A stretch of 27,549 bases of DNA. It comes from RGIG4140 sp045635565. Lineage in GTDB: Bacteria > Pseudomonadota > Alphaproteobacteria > CAAHEQ01 > UBA3637. Positions 15,280 through 22,870 of the stretch are shown piece after piece. Under the pieces are notes generated by a model, which was not told where the DNA came from, searched no databases, and saw nothing but the letters and a program-made list of their open reading frames with translations. The stretch covers positions 1 to 27,549 of the forward strand of contig JAZTVX010000039.1 of the NCBI GenBank assembly GCA_045635565.1, read 5' to 3'. The translations under genes and the position numbers were made by a program. How positions within the stretch are numbered: position 1 is the stretch's first letter; every line of letters starts with the position of its first letter.

Positions 15280-16527
15280 ATGATGAAAAAAAGTACATTA
15301 CATAGAACCGTTACGGCAACACATATGAATGGTATGACTGATATTGTCATTAAAAGTTTAACAACCGGTCCGTTGTTGACGGCTTATGTGTTGAGTTTTG
15401 GTGTCGGCAATATTATGTTAGGTTTTTTACAGGCCGTTGTACCACTTTTTTGCTTTTTACATGTGTTTGTAGCATGCTTTTTAGAACGAGGGGTTTCTCC
15501 TAAAAAAATAGCTTGTATCAGTTCCGTGTTGTCCCGACCGTTTCTGTTGTTGATGGGAATTGCGTTGTTGTGCCAAACGAAACCTTTCGGGTTTGGATTG
15601 TTTGCCTGTTCATATATTTTATTTTATATATTGGTTGCCATTACGGGTGGGGCTTTTTGGCCGTGGTGTAAACAGTTGGTCCCCCATCGCCTGATGAGTG
15701 CTTTTTTTGCACAACGCTTGCGTTACATTTTATCTGTCAAAATTATTGTTGTCACAGGGGCAACGTTATTTTTGGCTTTTTTATCCGTCGCCCAACCTGA
15801 TTGGCAAACAACAATTTACGCTGTCTTTTTATTTGTTGCTTTCGGTGTAGGAATTTTTTATACATATACACTGTTTCAAATGTCGGACGTTCAATTAAAA
15901 CGGTGTATAGATATACCATTTCGTCATAAAGTTATCCGTGTCTTAAAGAAAAAATCATTTTTGTCTTTATTGTTCAAATTGGGGGTGGGTAATTTTGCTT
16001 TTGCTTTGTTTACACCATTTAGTATCGCTTTTCTCATGAAAGGACTGAAGTTGTCGGTTGTTGACTGTATGATTTATTTTATTTTGAGTAGTTGTACGGA
16101 TATTGTCTTTATTTCATTTTGGAAAAAACGCATCCAACTTAATCTGTCAAAAGTTATTGCTCAATCTTTGTTGTTGATGATGTCCGGCAGTTGTGTTTTT
16201 GCATGTTTGGCTTGTACACCATCCGTCCCTGTTTACATGCTGTTGACGATTGCCGCTATATTAACCGGCATCGGTAGTGCCGGTATTAACTTGGGGATAA
16301 GTGATGCATCCGTTTCTTATGTTCCACATCAAATGTCTTCTGTTTATATTGCTGTTGTTAATATTGCACGATTTGGTTTTACGGCATTGGGAACATTTTT
16401 AGCGGGTGTAACCGTTGAAGTTTTAACACGTTATACGACTAATCAGTGGTTTTATTTTTTCATTATTACAAGCGTTATTTTTGTTGGGTCAACTCTGTTT
16501 GTCCGACAAATAAAACCCGTTTCATGA
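15280..16527 (+). CDS. Major facilitator superfamily transporter
   Basis: 415 residues, almost entirely hydrophobic, with about 11-12 membrane helices in two halves separated by a basic cytoplasmic loop (about residues 205-228, KRCIDIPFRHKVIRVLKKK). The opening DIVIKSLTTGPLLTAYVLSFGVGNIMLGFL fits an MFS family as recalled; no substrate can be assigned. No Shine-Dalgarno precedes the ATGATG start, which lies right behind a promoter, so translation may be leaderless. It heads a rightward set with the GT2 gene 25 nt downstream. Confidence 0.82.
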   Translation: MMKKSTLHRTVTATHMNGMTDIVIKSLTTGPLLTAYVLSFGVGNIMLGFLQAVVPLFCFLHVFVACFLERGVSPKKIACISSVLSRPFLLLMGIALLCQTKPFGFGLFACSYILFYILVAITGGAFWPWCKQLVPHRLMSAFFAQRLRYILSVKIIVVTGATLFLAFLSVAQPDWQTTIYAVFLFVAFGVGIFYTYTLFQMSDVQLKRCIDIPFRHKVIRVLKKKSFLSLLFKLGVGNFAFALFTPFSIAFLMKGLKLSVVDCMIYFILSSCTDIVFISFWKKRIQLNLSKVIAQSLLLMMSGSCVFACLACTPSVPVYMLLTIAAILTGIGSAGINLGISDASVSYVPHQMSSVYIAVVNIARFGFTALGTFLAGVTVEVLTRYTTNQWFYFFIITSVIFVGSTLFVRQIKPVS

Positions 16528-16552
16528 GAAATATGCAAGAAAGGAAAGATGA

Positions 16553-17689
16553 ATGATAAAAAAATATCTGGTTGCCTGTGTGATTTTTGCATTGGGAGTT
16601 ATTTTATCTGATTATATGTTTTCTTGTTTTAATACGAAAACGGTATCTGTTGTTTTGCCGACCTATAATCGTGCTGAATATCTGTCCAAAGCAATTGATT
16701 CAATATTAAATCAAACGTTTCAAGATTTTGAATTGATTGTTGTTGATGATGGTTCAACGGATAATACCATGGATATTTTAAAAGCATATTTGTCAAAATC
16801 AGATAAAATTAAAGTTATTCGTCATATTCATAATCAAGGTGTTTCTGTGTCCAGAAACCGAGGTAATCAATATGCAACCGGTAAGTACATTGCCATTATG
16901 GACAGCGATGATTTTGCTTATCCGAGTTATTTGGAAACAGTTGTCGCTTTTATGGAAAAAAATCCTGATGTTACAGTAGGTGTTCCGATGAAAAACAAAT
17001 TTATTGAGGAAAAAGGTGTTCCATTTGAAGAGTTAAGACAATGGCTCATGTTCCCATCTACTTATCAGATTGTGTTTGCGAATTACGTCGGGAATGTCGG
17101 CAATATTTTTCGACGAGAGTTTGCTGAAAAACATCAAATAACCTATAATCGTCAGTATTCCTGTGGGGAAGATTATGATTTTTGGCTTCAAATTTTGTAT
17201 AAAAATGGTCGAATTGAAACAGTTCCAAGTCTTACCCCCTTGGTTGCCACAAGACACAAAGGAGGCTTGTCCGTAACGGGTAATTGTTGGTATGCAACCG
17301 ATAGAATTAAAAACGAATTATATCAAAAAATCAATTATTCCTGGGAAGATGGATATTTTGATAATTGCCATCTTTTATTCCACACTGTTAAGGCATTTCC
17401 TAACGCTTTTTCAAAAAAGGAACAACAACAAATTATCAATGTCTGCCCCACTGAAACAGATATATTTATCAAAGTGCAACATCCGTCTTGGGAAGATTAT
17501 TTAGTCTTTGAAACCGGTGGTGAAACGGTTAGCAGAAAATCCGTTTTACAAAAAGCACGTGTTTTATTATTCATTCCCAATGAAAAAATAACGATTAAAT
17601 GGGATGATTGGGGTGAAGAAACATTTATGTTTGATATACACAAACGTGTTTATGTGCATCAAAACATCTCAACTGATGAGGAGAGATAA
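16553..17689 (+). CDS. Membrane-anchored family 2 glycosyltransferase
   Basis: 378 residues. An N-terminal membrane helix (about 5-25) precedes a GT-A domain: VSVVLPTYNRAEYL, ELIVVDDGSTDNT, a DXD-like IMDSDD (117-120) and a GEDYDFWL acceptor-side motif. The C-terminal 100 residues are not typical of GT2. With Lys3/Lys4 before the helix, the usual positive-inside rule would place the catalytic domain outside the cytoplasm, which is odd for a nucleotide-sugar enzyme. AAAGGAAAG precedes the ATG. The start of the next gene is 3 nt after the stop. Confidence 0.82.
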   Translation: MIKKYLVACVIFALGVILSDYMFSCFNTKTVSVVLPTYNRAEYLSKAIDSILNQTFQDFELIVVDDGSTDNTMDILKAYLSKSDKIKVIRHIHNQGVSVSRNRGNQYATGKYIAIMDSDDFAYPSYLETVVAFMEKNPDVTVGVPMKNKFIEEKGVPFEELRQWLMFPSTYQIVFANYVGNVGNIFRREFAEKHQITYNRQYSCGEDYDFWLQILYKNGRIETVPSLTPLVATRHKGGLSVTGNCWYATDRIKNELYQKINYSWEDGYFDNCHLLFHTVKAFPNAFSKKEQQQIINVCPTETDIFIKVQHPSWEDYLVFETGGETVSRKSVLQKARVLLFIPNEKITIKWDDWGEETFMFDIHKRVYVHQNISTDEER

Positions 17690-17691
17690 CC

Positions 17692-18402
17692 GTGGATTTA
17701 AACAAACTGGAACAAGCCGTTAAATTAAAGGACAGTGGAGCCATCACGGCGGATGAATTTCAACAAATCAAAGAGAATATTCTGAATGAAACAAACAAAA
17801 CACGCCCAATAAAGGAACGAAAAACTTCAACATCAAGATCAACATCTATTATCGGGATTATTTTTATTATTGTGACTATGATCGGTTTTGTTTGGGATAC
17901 AATAAGAGTGCCGTCATGTCAAACCGTTCATCAGGACGTATTAAATTTAGTCAATGCATTTGAAATTTTACAACGGGCAAATATTGAAGCAACACAGATT
18001 CATTCTTCGTTTGAAAAATCATATGACAAAGAAAATAAGAGCAGAACGTGTCAGGCTAACTTACAATTAAATAATTCGGAAAATGTCAATGTTACTTATA
18101 CACTGAAAAAACAATCAGGGATATACTTAATACGGGCATTTTTAACGGATATTCCGAATTGTCAGTTATTTCATCAAGATTTGTTACAAACAATGAACAA
18201 GATGCCGTATTTGAAAGCAAACAAGACGACTGCTATTCGGGTTGATTCGTCGTTTGAAAAATCTTATGATACCAAAAATAAAATAAAATACTGTCAAGCA
18301 CATGTTCAATTGAGTAATGCCGAAGATATTCGTGTTGCATATAAACTGGAAGAACAATCTGCCGGACAATATTATATTGAAATTACATTGACAGATGAGT
18401 AA
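17692..18402 (+). CDS. Membrane protein with SHOCT-like start and two extracytoplasmic repeats
   Basis: 236 residues starting with GTG, behind GAGGAGAG. Residues 3-31 (LEQAVKLKDSGAITADEFQQIK) look like a SHOCT-type short helical domain, usually C-terminal but here at the N-terminus. A membrane helix follows (53-69), then two tandem copies of about 80 residues (74-153 and 155-236). Both copies have the plan P-x-C-x4-HQD..., SSFEKSYD, a second Cys 44 residues after the first (76/120 and 157/201), then LTD. Each copy probably holds one disulfide outside the cytoplasm. The function is unknown. Confidence 0.75.
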   Translation: MDLNKLEQAVKLKDSGAITADEFQQIKENILNETNKTRPIKERKTSTSRSTSIIGIIFIIVTMIGFVWDTIRVPSCQTVHQDVLNLVNAFEILQRANIEATQIHSSFEKSYDKENKSRTCQANLQLNNSENVNVTYTLKKQSGIYLIRAFLTDIPNCQLFHQDLLQTMNKMPYLKANKTTAIRVDSSFEKSYDTKNKIKYCQAHVQLSNAEDIRVAYKLEEQSAGQYYIEITLTDE

Positions 18403-18475
18403 AAACATTTTTATAAAACCCTTTTTCTATAAAGAACACAGCGTATTGTAATTGATATACAAGGGATGTTTAATT

Positions 18476-19093
18476 ATGCAACATATTATACAAGAAGAAT
18501 TAAAACGATTTCAAATATTTAAACAACAAGTCGTTTTTGAACAGAAAGAAATTGTTGAAGAAAACAATCAGATGTTTTGTGATGGTTTCCCTATATTTGA
18601 CACGGACGGAAAATTACTTCCCCAAACAGAAACATGGCTTAACGTCGGATACAATATCAAACATGCTCAATCAAAATGCTTGTCGAATTTATTTCCATAT
18701 CATTTCGAATTTAGAGGATTTTTATTTCACAGTTTAGAAGCCGTTTTTCAATCTCTCAAATTTAAAAATCCCACAGAACAACGATTTGTTTTTCACTATG
18801 ACGGTTTAAATGCGTATTATATTCAAACGGCCTCCATGTATGATTGGAAAAAAACGGGTATTTTATATTGGCAAGGTGAACCAATAATACGTCAGAGTCA
18901 AGCGTACGAATATTTTATTGATGAGGTTTATATATCTGCACTTCAAAATCCGTTATATCGGCACGTTTTGTATCAGGTGCAAAAATATATTCTGCATTCA
19001 ATCGGAAAAGACAATCCGAATGAAACAGTTTTCACACGTTTTGAATTTGAAAAACAATTAAATCTATTAAACCGTTTTTTAAGAAGTGAATGA
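18476..19093 (+). CDS. NADAR-family protein (predicted N-glycosidase fold)
   Basis: 205 residues starting at the ATG behind AAGGGA; a TTG at 18452 is in frame but less likely. The family pattern is clear: CLSNLFPYHFEFRGFLFHS, LEAVFQSLKFKNPTEQ, then WKKTGILYWQGEPIIRQS, a helical region, and IGKDNPNETVFTRFEFEKQL at the end. NADAR proteins (YbiA and relatives) act on ADP-ribose-linked or riboflavin-intermediate N-glycosidic bonds; some reverse DNA ADP-ribosylation in DarT-type systems. No DarT-like toxin is visible next to it. The gene ends 30 nt before a duplicated tRNA-Lys tail, a position common for accessory genes. Confidence 0.75.
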   Translation: MQHIIQEELKRFQIFKQQVVFEQKEIVEENNQMFCDGFPIFDTDGKLLPQTETWLNVGYNIKHAQSKCLSNLFPYHFEFRGFLFHSLEAVFQSLKFKNPTEQRFVFHYDGLNAYYIQTASMYDWKKTGILYWQGEPIIRQSQAYEYFIDEVYISALQNPLYRHVLYQVQKYILHSIGKDNPNETVFTRFEFEKQLNLLNRFLRSE

Positions 19094-19122
19094 CGTTCCA
19101 TCTTGGGTACAATATAGCCGTG

Positions 19123-19218
19123 TGAACGACCCCTTTTCTGGGTTCGCCCCACATCGCACGTCACACAAAAAAACCACCCTATGAAGGGTGGTTTTTAAAT
19201 GGTGAGCGCGCTGGGATT
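19123..19218. repeat. 96-bp direct repeat, copy 1, containing a tRNA-Lys 3' end
   Basis: It matches 19294-19389 at an offset of 171 bp with one difference (C19130 against A19301). It contains, leftward, the last 19 nt of tRNA-Lys including CCA (19200-19218), the tRNA terminator hairpin (19169-19196) and a GAACCC/GGGGTC hairpin. Confidence 0.9.
19169..19196 (-). terminator. Duplicated tRNA terminator (copy 1)
   Basis: Identical to the hairpin at 19340-19367. On the + strand it may also terminate the NADAR gene. Confidence 0.7.
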
Positions 19219-19293
19219 GCTCGGACATAACACGTCCTCGTCCTCACTGTCGTTCGGACCGTCCTGTCGGACGTCTATTTCGCTATCGCTTCA
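19219..19293. other. GC-richer segment between the tRNA-tail repeats
   Basis: About 75 bp, visibly richer in G+C than its surroundings, with short inverted motifs (ACGTCC/GGACGT, TCGGAC/GTCC). No ORF with a ribosome binding site is visible. Confidence 0.5.
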
Positions 19294-19389
19294 TGAACGA
19301 ACCCTTTTCTGGGTTCGCCCCACATCGCACGTCACACAAAAAAACCACCCTATGAAGGGTGGTTTTTAAATGGTGAGCGCGCTGGGATT
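19294..19389. repeat. 96-bp direct repeat, copy 2, overlapping the intact tRNA-Lys
   Basis: Copy 2 runs from the hairpin GAACCC-AGAAAA-GGGTTC (minus strand) through the terminator into the 3' end of the intact tRNA-Lys gene (19371-19389). Confidence 0.9.
19340..19367 (-). terminator. Terminator of tRNA-Lys
   Basis: A 12-bp stem AAAAACCACCCT/AGGGTGGTTTTT with a 4-nt loop, followed on the minus strand by a T run; it begins 4 nt after the tRNA CCA end. Confidence 0.85.
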
Positions 19390-19446
19390 CGAACCCAGGG
19401 CCACCTGATTAAAAGTCAGGTGCTCTACCAGCTGAGCTACGCACTC
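19371..19446 (-). tRNA. tRNA-Lys (anticodon TTT)
   Basis: 76 nt read leftward, beginning GAGTGCGTAGCTCAGCTGG. The acceptor stem GAGTGCG pairs with CGCGCTC (one T-G pair), the anticodon loop is CTTTTAA with anticodon TTT, and the T arm has GGTTCGAATCC. The CCA end is encoded. A strong promoter (19467-19495) and terminator (19340-19367) make it a single unit. Confidence 0.97.
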
Positions 19447-19466
19447 ATCGCTCAACATAGTTACAC

Positions 19467-19495
19467 ACTATATATAACTTTTATTCGCTTGTCAA
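19467..19495 (-). promoter_or_regulatory. Promoter of tRNA-Lys
   Basis: Leftward consensus -35 TTGACA (19490-19495), 17-bp spacer, -10 TATAGT (19467-19472), about 20 nt before the tRNA 5' end. Confidence 0.8.
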
Positions 19496-19553
19496 TACTT
19501 TTTTTTAAATAAAATGATTTTTTTTGCATCCTGACCTCTTTTCCCTTTTTTGC

Positions 19554-19582
19554 TTGCACTTTTCGGATATTTTTGATATATT
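19554..19582 (+). promoter_or_regulatory. Promoter of the 19608 gene
   Basis: -35 TTGCAC (19554-19559), 17-bp spacer, -10 TATATT (19577-19582), 25 nt before the start. Confidence 0.6.
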
Positions 19583-19607
19583 GTCTCCACTCGAAAGGAT
19601 ATTCGTT

Positions 19608-20210
19608 ATGCGTCTGTTTTTTAATCAAAAATACGTTGCTAAATCACTTTTTGCCACCATTGGTATTGTCTTTATTATACTCTTAATAAAATTATCACTT
19701 GATATTGCTTTGGTACAATCTTTTTCATCTTATTTTAATCAACCACGATTGCTTTTACAAAAATCTTTGTTCACGCAATCAATTCAAATCCCCCACTGGA
19801 AGAATGTAACACGCATTCCAACACCTGATAATGATATTGTTGTGTTGGATTTAGGTCGTGTATCCGTACCAATGTGTCATCGGCTCCTGCATACATCAAT
19901 CCCGTTTTCACACCAGTTTTGGATAGAAAATCAAAAAGCAAATTTTGATTCAACGCATTTATGTGGATTGACATCAAAACACATGTTTTTTCAATTCCAT
20001 AAAGATCTTCAATCATTTGCTCATTTGTTATCGGCTGATTCGCCTTGCCATTGCGACAAATGGTTTTCATCGTTTGGTATTTGTTCGAACTCATGTCTGC
20101 ATCATCAAAACTGTATGAAAACACCGTCCTGTTCCCGATTAAAGGAAAAAACACATTCTTTTAACAATGAAACGATGTTTTATTTGACAAATTTTTCTTT
20201 TAGAGTATGA
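19608..20210 (+). CDS. Single-pass, Cys-rich extracytoplasmic protein, unknown
   Basis: 200 residues from MRLFFNQKYV, behind AAAGGAT; the longer reading from 19524 runs through the promoter. One membrane helix (about 13-35) is followed by an outside domain. The segment DIVVLDLGRVSVPMCHRLL faintly recalls the C-terminal half of some type IV pilin-like proteins (a strand, then P-x-x-C-x-x-L-L); this is only a hint. The C-terminal part is rich in Cys (CHCDKWFSSFGICSNSC, then two more). It stands directly before lptG, where lptF is usual, but has no resemblance to LptF. Confidence 0.65.
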   Translation: MRLFFNQKYVAKSLFATIGIVFIILLIKLSLDIALVQSFSSYFNQPRLLLQKSLFTQSIQIPHWKNVTRIPTPDNDIVVLDLGRVSVPMCHRLLHTSIPFSHQFWIENQKANFDSTHLCGLTSKHMFFQFHKDLQSFAHLLSADSPCHCDKWFSSFGICSNSCLHHQNCMKTPSCSRLKEKTHSFNNETMFYLTNFSFRV

Positions 20211-20211
20211 T
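20184..20211 (+). promoter_or_regulatory. Promoter of lptG
   Basis: Consensus -35 TTGACA (20184-20189), 16-bp spacer, -10 TATGAT (20206-20211). It overlaps the end of the upstream gene, so lptG is transcribed from its own start. Confidence 0.7.
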
Positions 20212-20235
20212 TAAAAATTAAGACGGGATGTATCT

Positions 20236-21336
20236 ATGAATTTAATCTTATTTCGATATCTTTTAAAACACTTTGTTTTTATCTTTATTGCGACATTGTT
20301 GGCATTAACGGCCGTTATCATGTTGTTTGACGTGATTGAATTGTTGCGACGGGCTGCTAAACACGAAAATATTGCATTTTTAAATGTTTTGGTCTTGGCG
20401 TTGTTAAAATCTCCTCAAATGATTCATATCATTTTACCGTTTGTGACGTTAATCGCTGGCGTTATTTTCTTTTTGAAATATAGTGCATCTTCCGAATTGA
20501 TTGTCATGCGTTCCGTCGGTCTATCTGTTTGGAACTTTATGACACCGATTATTGGATTCGTCTTTTTGCTGGGTATATTTAACATTACCGTTTTTAATCC
20601 GATTACGGCTATGACGGCAAAACAGTATGAACGATTAGAGGAACGAATAGGTATGTCTTCATCTCATCTGTTTTCCTGGTCGGAAAAAGGATTTTGGCTT
20701 CGGGAAGCCGACGATGAACAAACAACGGTTTTACGGGCAACACGTGTTCGTCAACAAGAAAATGATGTTGTGTTGGACAAGGTGTCTGTTTTTGAATTGA
20801 CACCAAATGGGTCGTTAACCCGTCAGATTGAGGCTGATTTTGCTTTGTTGTCACAAGGGGTTTTAACATTGCCGAATGCATTTGTTATCAATCCTATATT
20901 GGAAGAATCTCAAACAAAAAAAATTGAAAGTTTTAAAACGGTATTTTCTTTGGAACGCATTTTTGAACGTTTTGATGAGCCCAGAACAATGTCTTTTTGG
21001 CGTTTCCCTCAATTTATCAAGTTTTTACAGGAGGCTGGTTTTGCAACGGCAGAACATCGCATGTATTTTCATGAATTGATTGCTTTTCCCGTTATGTTGG
21101 TTGCCATGTTGCTGATTGCTGCCGTCTTTACTTTACCACCGACGACACGGCAAGGAAAAACATTGGTTCGTGTTGTTTCGGCTATTGCATGTGGATTTTT
21201 ATTGTTCACATTGGGGCAATTGGCTCATACGGTTGGTTTGTCACAAAGTTTGCCATATGTATTAGCAGCTTGGGGACCATCTTTAATTGTAATTCCGTTA
21301 TGTATTTCGGCATTGCTTCATTTGGAAGACGGTTAG
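20236..21336 (+). CDS. lptG: LPS export ABC transporter permease LptG
   Basis: 366 residues of the YjgP/YjgQ family. There are three N-terminal membrane helices (to about residue 118), a periplasmic beta domain (about 130-270), then three C-terminal helices. Telling stretches are MLFDVIELLRRAA, LKSPQMIHIILPFVTLIAGV, SELIVMRSVGLSVW, FWRFPQFIKFLQEAGF...HRMYFHELIAFPVML, and the end AAWGPSLIVI...LLHLEDG, as in alphaproteobacterial LptG rather than LptF. With LptF and LptB it extracts LPS from the inner membrane toward LptC-A-DE. Neither lptF nor lptD is adjacent. GGGAT precedes the ATG. Confidence 0.9.
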   Translation: MNLILFRYLLKHFVFIFIATLLALTAVIMLFDVIELLRRAAKHENIAFLNVLVLALLKSPQMIHIILPFVTLIAGVIFFLKYSASSELIVMRSVGLSVWNFMTPIIGFVFLLGIFNITVFNPITAMTAKQYERLEERIGMSSSHLFSWSEKGFWLREADDEQTTVLRATRVRQQENDVVLDKVSVFELTPNGSLTRQIEADFALLSQGVLTLPNAFVINPILEESQTKKIESFKTVFSLERIFERFDEPRTMSFWRFPQFIKFLQEAGFATAEHRMYFHELIAFPVMLVAMLLIAAVFTLPPTTRQGKTLVRVVSAIACGFLLFTLGQLAHTVGLSQSLPYVLAAWGPSLIVIPLCISALLHLEDG

Positions 21337-21338
21337 AT

Positions 21339-21989
21339 ATGACTAAAACCAATCGTACGCCTCAAGAAATTTTGGAATATATCGGTCGTAGCATGTTTAT
21401 GCTGAAATTTGCCGATATGAAGGCATCAGTTTCTCTGTGTAATACACCTGTTAAAAGACTTGAATCCGTTTTTAATATTGCACAACAAATTGATGTTTAT
21501 CGTTCTATGGTGTCTTCGGATACGTTTTTAAGTGAAACGCAGATTTTACAGTTTCGTCAACGGGAAATTGCTAAAACAGCACAAGTGTTACTAGCACTCA
21601 ATCAGGCGAACATGCTTATGACACAGGATTTATTGTCACCGAATACGAGCAAGATTAAAAAAGACAAATTGCGTCATGAAATAGCCCAAAACGGTGAGTC
21701 GGAAGTATATGCTAATCTTGTTTTCAATCATTTAACTGCTTCGTATGTTCAAGATTACGGCAGAAAGCAATTGTTATCTTTGCCGTATGTGGGTCAACTG
21801 TTGAAACAAAATGAAAAACATCAAAAAGAGATGGAAAAAACATCTCTCAAAGAACGGTTGATAGACGCTCAAAATGAACAGAAGTCCATGGATAAAAAGG
21901 GGGCAAAACTACAGGCTCAACCTGTTTTGACAGATGAAGTTGATGTCATACAACCAACATCCAAAAGTCAATCAATCCAAAATAATTAA
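21339..21989 (+). CDS. Unknown cytoplasmic helical protein downstream of lptG
   Basis: 216 residues from MTKTNRTPQEILEYIG, 2 nt after the lptG stop; the longer reading overlaps lptG and is rejected. No signal peptide or membrane helix is seen. It is predicted largely helical, with a charged Lys/Glu/Gln region (about 160-190) and a polar C-terminal tail. The family is not recognised. It may be co-translated with lptG. It converges on the HNH gene with only 2 nt between stops and no terminator. Confidence 0.7.
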   Translation: MTKTNRTPQEILEYIGRSMFMLKFADMKASVSLCNTPVKRLESVFNIAQQIDVYRSMVSSDTFLSETQILQFRQREIAKTAQVLLALNQANMLMTQDLLSPNTSKIKKDKLRHEIAQNGESEVYANLVFNHLTASYVQDYGRKQLLSLPYVGQLLKQNEKHQKEMEKTSLKERLIDAQNEQKSMDKKGAKLQAQPVLTDEVDVIQPTSKSQSIQNN

Positions 21990-21991
21990 CC

Positions 21992-22803
21992 TTAATCCGT
22001 AATGTCTTTATCTTGACGACGCATGCGTTTCGTTGTCGAATGATGGTATTTTTGGCTGTCACAATATGTTGTTGCCCGTGTCGGACGGCTGGCATTGTGT
22101 TCGATTTCTTCTTGCTTTTTGAGCACTTTTTTGTGATGACGATATTGTTTTGTTAATCGGTCAGCTAATTCCGGTGTCATACGAGCATACTTTTTTGAAA
22201 ATCGTTGTTCTTGCATCTGTGTTTTTTTGCGTTGAGCAATTTCTTTCCGTCGTTTGGCTTTATATTCTCTGTATTTTCGATTTTTAACAATTTCTGTCCG
22301 AATTTCAGCACAATCTTCTGATGAAAAAAAGAGTTCCAAATGATCCATGGTTAAAAAATGTAAATCGGTCGGCGTGTAAAAATATGCTTTTGGATATTCA
22401 TTCGGTTGCCATGAATCCCGAATCAAATTAAAATAGCGTTGATGTAAAACGGTGTGCATATCCCGATGAATGACACAAAAATTGCTTTCTTCATTTGTTC
22501 CACCCAAAGATAACGGAATAATATGGTGAATATCATATTCCTCCGGCAACATGCCGTATTTTTTGGCATTTTCAATTTCTTCCGGTGTAAATGCTGCATC
22601 AAACAATCCCTGATGAGCACATTTTTGAACAAATGGATTGACTTTATTTTTTTATGACCGGACCCGTACCTTTTGCGAAAAAAAGACCTTTTACCTTCTA
22701 CTTCCTGTGTTGAACTTTGCTTCAATTCCAACCAAGCCCCTTGGTAAGCAGAATATTCTTCATAAAAATATAAAACACCTTCTTTTTTGCGACCTGCTAA
22801 CAT
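21992..22803 (-). pseudogene. HNH endonuclease-like gene with a frameshift
   Basis: The start at 22803 has AAAGGA upstream and gives about 52 residues (MLAGRKKEGVLYFYEEY...GSGHKK). A run of seven A (minus strand, 22647-22653) then throws the frame off. One extra A, or a -1 slip there, continues as NKVNPFVQKCAHQGLFDAAF into the long downstream frame with YDIHHIIPLSLGGTNEESNFCVIHRDMHTVLH, the HNH core (tandem His, GG-T-N, final His). A long basic helical tail follows. Joining the two parts gives about 270 residues and the usual NPF...LPLSLGG plan. It may be a pseudogene, a slippage-expressed gene, or a homopolymer error. The downstream part alone has no good start. Confidence 0.75.
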
Positions 22804-22836
22804 AAATCATCCTTTTGTTTCAAAATCAGTTTATTT

Positions 22837-22865
22837 ATTGTACATAATTTGTCAACAATATTCAA
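22837..22865 (-). promoter_or_regulatory. Promoter of the HNH gene
   Basis: Leftward -35 TTGAAT (22860-22865), 17-bp spacer, -10 TACAAT (22837-22842). A consensus TTGACA lies inside the spacer as an alternative -35. Confidence 0.55.
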
Positions 22866-22870
22866 GTTTT

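Noticed and set aside
18973..19164. Leftward frame through the first tRNA-tail repeat
   Set aside because: It starts inside the repeat without a ribosome site and reads antisense into the NADAR gene.
19771..20154. 127-codon leftward reading frame
   Set aside because: It is antisense to the 19608 gene, whose forward frame has promoter, ribosome site, membrane helix and ordered cysteines; the leftward frame has none of these.
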